Source: Candidatus Zixiibacteriota bacterium
GTDB lineage: Bacteria > Zixibacteria > MSB-5A5 > GN15 > PGXB01
NCBI GenBank assembly: GCA_020345705.1
Contig: CP070766.1
Span: 1,796,699 to 1,807,459, forward strand
Direction of reading: 5' to 3'
Length of the DNA stretch: 10,761 nucleotides
Part shown: positions 1-5,958 of the stretch, in pieces
Layout of the letters: each line of letters begins with the position of its first letter
Position numbering within the stretch: the stretch's first letter is position 1
Notes under the pieces: generated by a model
Databases searched by the model: none
Told to the model about the DNA's origin: nothing
The model's input: the letters and a program-made list of their open reading frames with translations, nothing else
Position numbers and translations under genes: made by a program

Positions 1-800
1 AACAGGAAAGATGGGACAAGGCAATAGAGAATCTCAGCCTTCTGAAAGACTCCACAGGTCAGACTGATGTGGAAGCCGCCATGATGATCGCGGGAGTCAC
101 GCTTGACGGCAAAAGAGATCACGACGAAGCTATCAGACTGTACGACAACCTCTTAGCCAGGGTGGAAGACACCACAATTCTACCTGCAATCCATTTGCGA
201 AAGGGTATCGCATACTTCGAAAAGAAGGACTACAACCTGTGCCGCAATGAAATGTCGTTGATAAACAGGGACTTCCCTTATTTCTTCCAGAATAATCCCA
301 CTCCCCAAAAATATATTGCCCTGTCTTTCGAAAAAATCGGCAATTGGAATCGAGCGGAAAACGAGTTTAAGTGGTTGATAGACAATTATTCGGCCACCGA
401 AGCCGCCTTTGACGCCCATCTGACGATCGCCGATCATTACAAGAAGCAGGGCAACAAGGAATTGACCGATACCTGGTTCAGCAAAGCGGAAGAGTTCTAC
501 TACGCCATGGCCAACCGATACGCCGGATCAAATATGGAGGCTTCCGCGATTTCCTACCTTGCTGAAGTGTCCAGACGCAGGGAAAAATGGGATCAGGCCG
601 CGAAATATCTGGAAAATCTCTATGAGAGATTTCCAACCACCGAGGTTGGCCGCAAGGCCATAATAAATGCCGCTTCTATTTACCGCGAAAAACTCAAAAA
701 TCGGGCAAAGGCCGATTCGCTTCTCAACCAATTACGTTCGGAACTATTCCCCCCCCCGGATGGTAAAAATATTGATGCTATGACCGATGATAATAAATAA
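1..800 (+). CDS. TPR-repeat protein, C-terminal part (5' end outside the window)
   Basis: The reading frame is open from base 3 with no stop before TAA at 798-800, so this is the last 265 codons of a longer gene. A GTG at 69 could be read as a start, but the residues before it (RWDKAIENLSLLKD) already belong to a TPR-like helix, so I treat the gene as cut by the edge. The protein is helical and repetitive, with blocks such as KKDYNLCRNEMSLINRDFP, GNWNRAENEFKWLIDNY and KWDQAAKYLENLYERFPTTE. These show the alternating small and aromatic residues of tetratricopeptide repeats of the YbgF/BamD style. Such proteins are protein-interaction scaffolds, often periplasmic or lipid-anchored; the N-terminus that would show localisation is missing. 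The tail after the repeats is short and acidic. A run of nine C lies in the codons of its Pro-rich end. It is followed 36 bases later by a secreted-protein gene on the same strand, probably in one operon. Substrate unknown. Confidence 0.85.
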   Translation, partial: QERWDKAIENLSLLKDSTGQTDVEAAMMIAGVTLDGKRDHDEAIRLYDNLLARVEDTTILPAIHLRKGIAYFEKKDYNLCRNEMSLINRDFPYFFQNNPTPQKYIALSFEKIGNWNRAENEFKWLIDNYSATEAAFDAHLTIADHYKKQGNKELTDTWFSKAEEFYYAMANRYAGSNMEASAISYLAEVSRRREKWDQAAKYLENLYERFPTTEVGRKAIINAASIYREKLKNRAKADSLLNQLRSELFPPPDGKNIDAMTDDNK

Positions 801-827
801 ATACTATAAACATGGACGGACTTATAT

Positions 828-833
828 GGAGGA
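828..833 (+). promoter_or_regulatory. Ribosome binding site of the cohesin-like gene
   Basis: GGAGGA lies three bases upstream of the ATG at 837. It is the only good Shine-Dalgarno match in the 36-base gap after the TPR gene and it decides the start. Confidence 0.7.
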
Positions 834-836
834 AAG

Positions 837-1412
837 ATGAGTAGGAAAAAACTGCTTATTTCAGCAATCGCAATCCTGCTGCTGATGTCCGGAAATCTTT
901 TGGCACAGGATGACAAGTACGGCGAGGTTGATACCCTTTACGCCGTCTCCTATCCGACCGAGGACGGTAAGACTTGGGCTGTTGATGTCTCTATGTTTAA
1001 TGACGACTCAATCATGGCTCTTTCGGTTCCCCTGACGTTTTCGGATGGAAAAAATCGCGTCGTTGTCAGTTCCTGGAGTTTTGAGGGCACTGTCGTTCAG
1101 GATTTCAGGGTTAAACACGTTCGCGTTGACACCAGCACTCAGTGTGTTACCATCGGACTGATTAATGACGTCGGCGTATCTGTCCCGCCCGTTCCGCCCG
1201 GTAAGGGACTAATCGCCAAGCTTTTCATTACATCTCTGGATAACAAGAAGATTAAATCTCTGAAAGTCGACACCACCACGACTCCTCCCAGCAATAACCT
1301 CCAGTTTGTGAAACCACCCACAGAAGGTATTATTCCGGCCTTCGTCTCGATCTTACAGGAGAAGCCGGCCAAGGAGAAGCCCAAGGAAGAGGCCAAAGAA
1401 AAAGACGAATAA
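837..1412 (+). CDS. Secreted cohesin-fold-like protein
   Basis: The 191-residue product starts with a clear signal peptide (MSRKKLLISAIAILLLMSG, then NLLAQ; cleavage likely after the Ala at 23). There is no lipobox Cys, so it should be exported as a soluble periplasmic or extracellular protein. The start is fixed by a strong ribosome site, GGAGGA at 828-833, three bases before ATG. The mature part, about residues 30-165, reads as a beta-sandwich: a FNDDSIMALSVPLTF strand pair, a SWSFEGTVVQDF segment, alternating VTIGLIND strands, and a PPGKGLIAKLFI segment. I recognise this pattern from cohesin-like domains in FCB-type genomes, where it binds partner proteins or sits in surface proteins. That assignment is a fold-level guess. 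The last 20 or so residues are a Lys/Glu-rich charged tail (KPAKEKPKEEAKEKDE), probably disordered. No dockerin motif is visible in the window. It probably shares a transcript with the TPR gene upstream, which ends at the terminator just after its stop. Confidence 0.82.
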   Translation: MSRKKLLISAIAILLLMSGNLLAQDDKYGEVDTLYAVSYPTEDGKTWAVDVSMFNDDSIMALSVPLTFSDGKNRVVVSSWSFEGTVVQDFRVKHVRVDTSTQCVTIGLINDVGVSVPPVPPGKGLIAKLFITSLDNKKIKSLKVDTTTTPPSNNLQFVKPPTEGIIPAFVSILQEKPAKEKPKEEAKEKDE

Positions 1413-1435
1413 TTCAGATAAGTCAAGGAAAATCG

Positions 1436-1470
1436 AGGCCCGACAATCACTCGTCGGGCCTTTTATTTTG
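1436..1470 (+). terminator. Intrinsic terminator, overlapping the 3' end of the convergent gene
   Basis: A perfect stem, AGGCCCGAC (1436-1444) with GTCGGGCCT (1453-1461), and an eight-base loop are followed by TTTTATTTTG. This is a textbook rho-independent terminator for the plus-strand TPR/cohesin-like pair. The stop codon of the convergent minus-strand nuclease gene lies in the loop (1447-1449), and its last sense codons form one arm of the stem. Read on the minus strand, the hairpin is followed by TCGATTTTCC, a weaker T-run, so it may also end the nuclease transcript. Confidence 0.88.
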
Positions 1471-2673
1471 TCCCTTGAAGTAAGTGCGGACTATCGACTG
1501 ACGCTTCTTTATCAGATATTTCTTCAGTCTGGCCTCCAGATCCTCCGGGAGCCGTTTCCGAGCAAAAAACTCCTTGTAAAGCACTCGCGGGTCAAGCTTG
1601 AAACACTCCTCAAGCCCCCCCTCCCGGGCCAGAAGCGAAATCGCCAGGTATTCCTTTTCATTGTCACTCTTGGTCGGGAATGATTCTGATTCCGTGGCGG
1701 AAACCGTCACGCTGCCCTCGGTGGCGGCAACGTTCGTCACGTCAAATTCCGCGCAATACCTCACCAAATCTTCTTTTAGAGCCTTTAGCTCCGAGTCGAT
1801 TTTCTTTCTGCTCTCACTGAGCTGCAAATACTGCTCGGCCAGATCCTTTCCCTGGTCAGCGTCGAACGCCACCTCGATTTCTTCATCGAGGGCAAGCCGA
1901 TGCCTTTTTGCCGGACAGAGTTCGTAATATATGCACCAGTCGCAAATCGCCGACTCCTTTGGCGGGAAATTGTCGTCGCCGACAGCTCGTTCGATCTCGA
2001 GAACTGCTTGATATGTTCTATACCGTATCTCTTCCAGCTTTTCCTCATCCATAACGGCTTTGAGTTCCATCCCCTGCCGCAGGAAAATCTGTTTCAACTC
2101 GATTCTCTCGAAATCCGGCCACAGATACTTCACGCCCATCTGATAAAGGCCCATCTGGTTGTTATCGGCCAGGGATCTCTGGGTCGGCATGACCGACGAA
2201 GTCTTGTAGTCGATTATCTCTACCACGCCGTCGTCCCGGCGGGATATTCTGTCGACGACCCCGACCAGGGTAAAGTGGCCGGCGGGATCCAGGGGAAATC
2301 TGATGTTCTTCTCCAGGGCCATAGTAACCCCGTCGTCAAAAGGATGATATTTTTCGTAATGCCGCTTCAGAGCGTCAGAGCCGGTATTTATGTAGTCTTC
2401 GACGGCCAGATTTTCCCGGGTCACCTTTCTTTTATCCTTGTCAGGCCCCTCCCAGTATTCATGGTAGGATTTAAGCATCTCGTCAGCCGTCTGCACCCGC
2501 CCGTTCAATTTGAGCCTGTAAAGCCTCTCTAACGTCCGATGGACGGCATCTCCCAGGAAAGCCTCCACACTCACCGGTTTCTCGACCGCCGCCTTTTCAA
2601 CATACTGGAATTTGTACTGCCTCGGGCACGTCCGGAATGTCCCGATCTTGGAATTGCTGTAGGAACGGGCCAT
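1447..2673 (-). CDS. PD-(D/E)XK nuclease with Fe-S cluster (RecB/AddB/Cas4 type)
   Basis: The 408-residue protein has the full signature of the RecB-like nuclease superfamily: YSNSKIGTFRTCPRQYKF near the N-terminus, GDAVHRTLE with His45, GVVDRISRRDDG with Asp141, IIDYKT with Asp155 and Lys157, and a QMGLY motif with Gln173 and Tyr177. Cys16 together with Cys244, Cys247 and Cys253 (C-X2-C-X5-C) gives the four-Cys arrangement that holds a 4Fe-4S staple in AddB and Cas4. The expected activity is metal-dependent DNA cleavage in the cytoplasm. After the cluster comes an extension of about 150 residues with a probable coiled coil (around residues 280-310) and a Lys-rich end, which I do not recognise. 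There is no helicase domain and no cas1/cas2 or addA neighbour, so it is a stand-alone nuclease. ATG 2673 is chosen over GTG 2739 because AAGGAGG sits just upstream of it, the family motif begins at once, and the promoter lies between the two starts. Confidence 0.88.
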   Translation of the reverse strand: MARSYSNSKIGTFRTCPRQYKFQYVEKAAVEKPVSVEAFLGDAVHRTLERLYRLKLNGRVQTADEMLKSYHEYWEGPDKDKRKVTRENLAVEDYINTGSDALKRHYEKYHPFDDGVTMALEKNIRFPLDPAGHFTLVGVVDRISRRDDGVVEIIDYKTSSVMPTQRSLADNNQMGLYQMGVKYLWPDFERIELKQIFLRQGMELKAVMDEEKLEEIRYRTYQAVLEIERAVGDDNFPPKESAICDWCIYYELCPAKRHRLALDEEIEVAFDADQGKDLAEQYLQLSESRKKIDSELKALKEDLVRYCAEFDVTNVAATEGSVTVSATESESFPTKSDNEKEYLAISLLAREGGLEECFKLDPRVLYKEFFARKRLPEDLEARLKKYLIKKRQSIVRTYFKGQNKRPDE

Positions 2674-2677
2674 GACG

Positions 2678-2684
2678 CCTCCTT
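2678..2684 (-). promoter_or_regulatory. Ribosome binding site of the nuclease gene
   Basis: On the minus strand AAGGAGG stands four bases before the ATG at 2673. It rules out the longer reading from GTG 2739, which lacks such a site. Confidence 0.75.
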
Positions 2685-2706
2685 TTGAAAAGACTCGCCA
2701 CAGGAG

Positions 2707-2735
2707 ATGATAAATCCGCACCCACTTAAAATCAA
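2707..2735 (-). promoter_or_regulatory. Sigma-70-like promoter of the nuclease gene
   Basis: On the minus strand TTGATT (2735-2730) and TATCAT (2712-2707) are separated by exactly 17 bases. They match the -35 consensus at four of six positions and the -10 consensus at five of six. Transcription would begin near 2700 and leave a short leader before the ribosome site. It lies just after the terminator of the upstream barrel gene, which fits an independent transcription unit. Inferred from consensus alone. Confidence 0.55.
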
Positions 2736-2742
2736 TCACATT

Positions 2743-2773
2743 TGAAAAAAATACCGGCTCGGAGGCCGGTATT
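2743..2773 (-). terminator. Intrinsic terminator of the first barrel gene
   Basis: On the minus strand a perfect nine-base stem, AATACCGGC with GCCGGTATT (2773-2765 and 2758-2750), and a six-base loop run straight into a T-tract (plus-strand A-run at 2745-2751). It lies 24 bases after the stop of the barrel gene and separates it from the nuclease promoter. Confidence 0.88.
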
Positions 2774-2796
2774 CATAAAGTCGATTCTCTTGACAA

Positions 2797-3390
2797 CTAT
2801 GGAAGACCGAAAAGCAGACCGGCCGTGAAGCTGTTGTACTTGGCCGTCCCGCCGGGGGCGTCAATCCAATTCATTCGGATTTCGGCGTTGAGAGTCAGTG
2901 GGAAAGCAGGAATCTGAAAATCGGCGCCGCCCATCAGATGGTAGCCAAGCCTGGTCACATCTTCCGGAACAACGACGTCGTAAGTTGACAGCGCCCAGCC
3001 CTCCGGCTCGGTGAAATCATATCCGAGCGAGTGAGTGGCCACACCACCGCCCATGTACGGCGAAACCACCTTGAATTTGACCGGATAGACGGCCGAGGCC
3101 GAGAAGAGCAGGTCGCGCCGGTTGACTTCAAAGCCATAACCGAAAACGTCGTAAGTCTCATTCTTCCAGGCATATTCGCCGGATACGATGACATCGATAA
3201 ACGGTATCGTCGATATCTTCGCCTGCAGTCCCCCCAGCGGCATACTTTCGCCATCTTCGCCCGGGACAGTGAAACCAGGTTGCTCAAAATTGGTCACCAT
3301 TCCGCCCTTAATGCCGAAGGAGATTCCCGTCAGGGCAAATGAGGGAGCGGCAAACATTAGAACAATAAATACAGAAAGCAGCTTTTTCAT
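2797..3390 (-). CDS. Outer-membrane beta-barrel protein, paralog 1
   Basis: The 197-residue protein has an N-terminal signal peptide (MKKLLSVFIVLMFAAPSFA, cleavage after SFA). About 178 mature residues follow, with alternating strands and Gly/aromatic girdles: GISFGIKGG, KISTIPFIDVIVSGEYAW, LLFSASAVYPVKF, VSPYMGGGVATHSLGYDF, LGYHLMGGADFQI and TLNAEIRMNWID. This size and pattern suit an eight-strand barrel of the OmpA/OmpW type. It ends in FGLP and lacks the terminal Phe typical of many barrel substrates of BAM. A strong ribosome site, AGAGGAGG, lies four bases before ATG. A GATAAT box at 3414-3419 could be its -10 element, but I see no good -35. The adjacent upstream gene is a clear paralog, so the pair arose by tandem duplication. 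Ligand and role are unknown; a porin-like, adhesive or structural barrel are all possible. Confidence 0.83.
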   Translation of the reverse strand: MKKLLSVFIVLMFAAPSFALTGISFGIKGGMVTNFEQPGFTVPGEDGESMPLGGLQAKISTIPFIDVIVSGEYAWKNETYDVFGYGFEVNRRDLLFSASAVYPVKFKVVSPYMGGGVATHSLGYDFTEPEGWALSTYDVVVPEDVTRLGYHLMGGADFQIPAFPLTLNAEIRMNWIDAPGGTAKYNSFTAGLLFGLP

Positions 3391-3490
3391 AAAACCTCCT
3401 CTGCTTTCCCATTATTATCGGCAGATTGACGCTCTTTTCTTAGTTTCCCGCTCGACAGGCCCCCGGCCGCGCTGATAGCATCTCAGGACA

Positions 3491-3518
3491 TATAGAAAGG
3501 GCGGCCACGGGGCCGCCT
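3491..3518 (-). terminator. Intrinsic terminator of the second barrel gene
   Basis: On the minus strand GGCGGCC (3517-3511), a CCGT loop and GGCCGCC (3506-3500) form a seven-base all-GC stem followed by CTTTCTATA. The T-run is interrupted, so it is weaker than the other two terminators in the window. It lies about 27 bases after the stop of the barrel gene, as expected for a terminator. Confidence 0.7.
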
Positions 3519-3544
3519 GAGCAAGCTTTTTCGTTTTTCCTCTC

Positions 3545-4129
3545 TTACATAAAGGAGTAATAGAAGCCGGCTGTCAGGGTATTATATCGCGACCTTTCCT
3601 TGGCGGTATCAAACCAGAACGCCCGGAATTCACCATTGAGGCTGATCGGAAACACTGGAAATGACAAATTAACACCGACCAGGAGATGATATCCGAAACT
3701 GTGCTCATCGCCCGGAACTTCAAAGGACGCCGGCAAGGGAACACCCGGAAGAGAAGCGTCGAAGCCAAGGAAATGCTGACTGATGCCGATACCGGCGTAT
3801 GGAGTTATTACCCGCATTTCATAGGGGTAGACGATCGAGGCCGTCAGTACGAAATCATGAACCCGGTAGTCTTCAATAAACGGCAAGTTTGTTTTTTTCG
3901 TTCTCCACACGTACTCCGCCGTACCTATGACATCGATAAGTGGTACGCTCGAAATCTTGACCTGCCCGCCGATAAGATTCATCTTGTTGAGTTCCTCAAT
4001 CGGGTACTGAAAGTCCGGCAGATTGAGATTCGTAGCAATCCCGCCTTTCAGCCCAATCGACAATCCGGTTAAAGCTGAAGATGACGTGGCCGCCAAAACC
4101 AGAAAAAGAATGAGAAATACTTTTTTCAT
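3545..4129 (-). CDS. Outer-membrane beta-barrel protein, paralog 2
   Basis: The 194-residue protein has a signal peptide (MKKVFLILFLVLAATSSSA, cleavage after SSA) and the same mature start as its neighbour: LTGLSIGLKGGIATN against LTGISFGIKGGMVTN. It also shares QVKISSVPLIDVIGTAEYVW, the Y-P-and-V/I strand pairs, the SFGYHLLVGVNLSF block and YNTLTAGFYYSF near the end. By eye, identity along the length is moderate. An eight-strand barrel fits the size. Unlike paralog 1 it ends in YYSFM, closer to a normal barrel signal, though with Met after the Phe. The start is set by AGGGAGA about five bases before ATG and by the signal peptide. It follows pyrF by 90 bases without a clear terminator between them, so read-through from the pyr operon is possible. 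Cargo or function is not evident. Confidence 0.83.
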   Translation of the reverse strand: MKKVFLILFLVLAATSSSALTGLSIGLKGGIATNLNLPDFQYPIEELNKMNLIGGQVKISSVPLIDVIGTAEYVWRTKKTNLPFIEDYRVHDFVLTASIVYPYEMRVITPYAGIGISQHFLGFDASLPGVPLPASFEVPGDEHSFGYHLLVGVNLSFPVFPISLNGEFRAFWFDTAKERSRYNTLTAGFYYSFM

Positions 4130-4144
4130 GGCTTCTCCCTATCG

Positions 4145-4198
4145 ACCGATTCAGACGCGCCGCAATTGCGCGGCTGGGCCGGTCCGTGTGAAATCGGT
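4145..4198. repeat. Structured inverted repeat between pyrF and the barrel gene
   Basis: ACCGATT (4145-4151) pairs with AATCGGT (4192-4198). The stem is extended by CAGACG (4152-4157) against CGTGTG (4185-4190), with one mismatch and one bulged base. Inside lies a second hairpin, GCCGC (4159-4163) with GCGGC (4170-4174). On the minus strand it sits in the leader of the barrel gene, just before its ribosome site. No T-run follows on the minus strand, so it is not a standard terminator. It could be a leader RNA fold, a processing site or a protein-binding site; function unknown. Confidence 0.5.
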
Positions 4199-4219
4199 GA
4201 TGCTCGCCGCCTTTATTTA

Positions 4220-5044
4220 TCAGTCTTTGCTGTCCTTGCTTCGAAGCTCATTAATGACGGCATTGAGTTTTTCAACCTCGGCTCTCGCCGCTTCCGCGAA
4301 GTCATTCCCCTGCGAAGCATAAATGACCGTCCGGGATACATTGATCAGCGCGGGATGCTTGAAATCGTCCGTGCCGCAGATCGCGGCCTTCTCAAGGTTG
4401 CCTCCCTGGGCGCCGACTCCCGGAATCAGAATCGGCATATCACGCGCGACTTTTCTGATTTCGGCCAGCTGCTCCGCGTGCGTGGCGCCGACTACCAATC
4501 CCAGATTCTGCTCTTTGTTCCAGTACGCGACCTTTTCGGCAACGTACATATACACCGGCTTGTTGAGCACATGAAGAAGCTGGAAATCGCGGCTTCCCGG
4601 ATTTGACGTCAAGCAAAGGATAAAGGCGCCCTTTCCTTTATGATCCAGAAACGGTCTGATGGAATCATAGCCCATATAAGGATTAATGGTCACCCAGTCG
4701 GCCCTAAGCCGGTCGAAGGCGGCGGTGGCATAGTGCCCGGCGGTGTTCCCGATATCCCCCCGCTTACCGTCCGCGATCACGACTATCTCGTCAGGGATTT
4801 TCTCAATAATTTTCTCCAGAAGCGAGAAACCCTCGGCACCCCGTTCTTCGAAAAACGCCAAATTCGGCTTATACGCGGCGACAATATCCTTGGTCGCCTC
4901 TATAATTGCCACCGCAAAATCGTACCAGCCTCTGACCGTCGAAGCATAATCAGTCGGCAGTCTTTTTTGGTCAAGGTCAAGGCCGATGCAAAGCATCGAG
5001 TTATTCTTTTCAACGATTTCTCTTATATCACTGGTTGCACTCAT
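4220..5044 (-). CDS. pyrF: Orotidine 5'-phosphate decarboxylase, long (group 2) form
   Basis: Converts OMP to UMP, the last step of de novo pyrimidine synthesis, in the cytoplasm. The 274-residue length and motifs match the long bacterial form of the TIM-barrel enzyme, best known from mycobacteria and myxobacteria, not the 230-residue E. coli form. Key residues are visible: the Asp of LCIGLDLD (residue 23), Lys59 in AAYKPNLAFFE, and the catalytic array Asp92, Lys94 and Asp97 in ADGKRGDIGNTA. The substrate loop segments NPYMGYDSIRPFLD and LTSNPGSRDFQ follow, and GVGAQGG forms the phosphate-binding end. It is the last gene of the operon: its ATG shares one base with the TGA of pyrD (TGATG), and AAGGAAG in the pyrD end acts as ribosome site, so the two are translationally coupled. 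No terminator with a T-run is seen directly downstream. Confidence 0.95.
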   Translation of the reverse strand: MSATSDIREIVEKNNSMLCIGLDLDQKRLPTDYASTVRGWYDFAVAIIEATKDIVAAYKPNLAFFEERGAEGFSLLEKIIEKIPDEIVVIADGKRGDIGNTAGHYATAAFDRLRADWVTINPYMGYDSIRPFLDHKGKGAFILCLTSNPGSRDFQLLHVLNKPVYMYVAEKVAYWNKEQNLGLVVGATHAEQLAEIRKVARDMPILIPGVGAQGGNLEKAAICGTDDFKHPALINVSRTVIYASQGNDFAEAARAEVEKLNAVINELRSKDSKD

Positions 5045-5958
5045 CAGTACTTCCTTAGCTTGCCGACAAGTTCACTAATATTCCTAATTTTATTTCGGGA
5101 AAGGTATTTTTTCAACCCGGCCGTGATTTTGACAGGCGCATCCGACTCAACAAAGAGAGCCGTCCCGATCTGCACAGCTGAGGCACCGCACAGGAAGAAC
5201 TCAACCGCATCACGCCAGGTCATAACGCCGCCGATGCCGATCACCGGAGTTTTCACCGAGCCGTACACCTGATGAATCATCGCCAGCGCCACCGGCTTAA
5301 TCGCCGGTCCGGAAAGCCCCCCGGTATTATTGGTCAATCGCGGGCGCCGTGTATCAATATCCACCGCCATTCCCACCAGAGTGTTTATCAGCGACACGGC
5401 GGCGGCCCCTCCGGCCTCACAGGCCCGGGCTATCTCGGAAATATCGGAAACGTTGGGAGACAACTTGGCAATAACCGGCCGCGAGAAAACCTTATTGATT
5501 TCCCTGACTGCCTGCTCGGCCCGCGTCGGGCTTTTGGCAATCTCCATACCCCAGTCAACATTGGGGCAGGAAAAATTGAGCTCGACCATGTCGGCCCGGG
5601 GGCAATCATCCAAACGAGCACAAACGTCGATATAGTCCTGCAGCCTAGCGCCGGCAACGTTAACGACGACCACCGTATCATGCTTCTCGAGAAAACGGAG
5701 TTTCTCGTCGATAAACCGGTCGACCCCGACGTTGGCCAGCCCGATGGCATTGAGCATTCCGGAGTCGGCTTCCGCAGTACGCGGCGGCGGGTGCCCCTCT
5801 CTCGGTTCAACGGTGATCGACTTCGTGACAATCCCGCCAAGATGAGAAAGACTGAACAGGTCGGCCAGTTCTTCACCGTAACCGCACGTCCCTGAAGCCG
5901 TCAGGATCGGATTCTTGAACTTTACCCCGGCAATTTCCACCGACAGGTCTGGCGTCAT
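5044..5958 (-). CDS. pyrD: Dihydroorotate dehydrogenase class 1B, catalytic subunit
   Basis: Oxidises dihydroorotate to orotate with FMN; in class 1B the electrons pass to NAD+ through PyrK. The 304-residue length and the partner gene support the 1B type. Visible motifs are NPILTASGTCGYG, Lys46 in VTKSITVEPREG, MLNAIGLANVG, the active-site base Cys131 in ELNFSCPNV, Lys165 in IAKLSPN, INTLVGMAVD, GGLSGPAIKP and the FMN-phosphate segment IGIGGVMTWRDA. After the catalytic Cys the usual Gly-rich FGTDP-type stretch is replaced by DWGMEIAKSPTR, which is unusual as far as I recall. All other key residues are present, so the enzyme should be active. The ATG overlaps the pyrK stop by four bases (ATGA), with GGAGG seven bases upstream. 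Its stop overlaps the pyrF start. Confidence 0.95.
   Translation of the reverse strand: MTPDLSVEIAGVKFKNPILTASGTCGYGEELADLFSLSHLGGIVTKSITVEPREGHPPPRTAEADSGMLNAIGLANVGVDRFIDEKLRFLEKHDTVVVVNVAGARLQDYIDVCARLDDCPRADMVELNFSCPNVDWGMEIAKSPTRAEQAVREINKVFSRPVIAKLSPNVSDISEIARACEAGGAAAVSLINTLVGMAVDIDTRRPRLTNNTGGLSGPAIKPVALAMIHQVYGSVKTPVIGIGGVMTWRDAVEFFLCGASAVQIGTALFVESDAPVKITAGLKKYLSRNKIRNISELVGKLRKY

Noticed and set aside
1900..2532. Long plus-strand open frame opposite the nuclease gene
   Set aside because: It is a shadow: no ribosome site and no recognisable domain, while the minus strand encodes complete nuclease motifs.
1447..2673. Reading the Fe-S nuclease as a CRISPR Cas4
   Set aside because: No cas1, cas2 or repeat array is present and the protein is about twice the length of Cas4.
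2674..2739. N-terminal extension of the nuclease from a GTG at 2739
   Set aside because: The extension contains the likely promoter and the AAGGAGG site of the ATG at 2673, and family homology begins right after that ATG.
4130..4219. Pyrimidine-responsive attenuator or PyrR site next to pyrF
   Set aside because: The element lies after the operon, not before it, and has no T-run or recognisable PyrR-binding loop.
4640..5895. Long plus-strand open frames opposite pyrF and pyrD
   Set aside because: They lie opposite unmistakable pyrimidine genes and their Arg/His/Pro-rich products resemble antisense translation.
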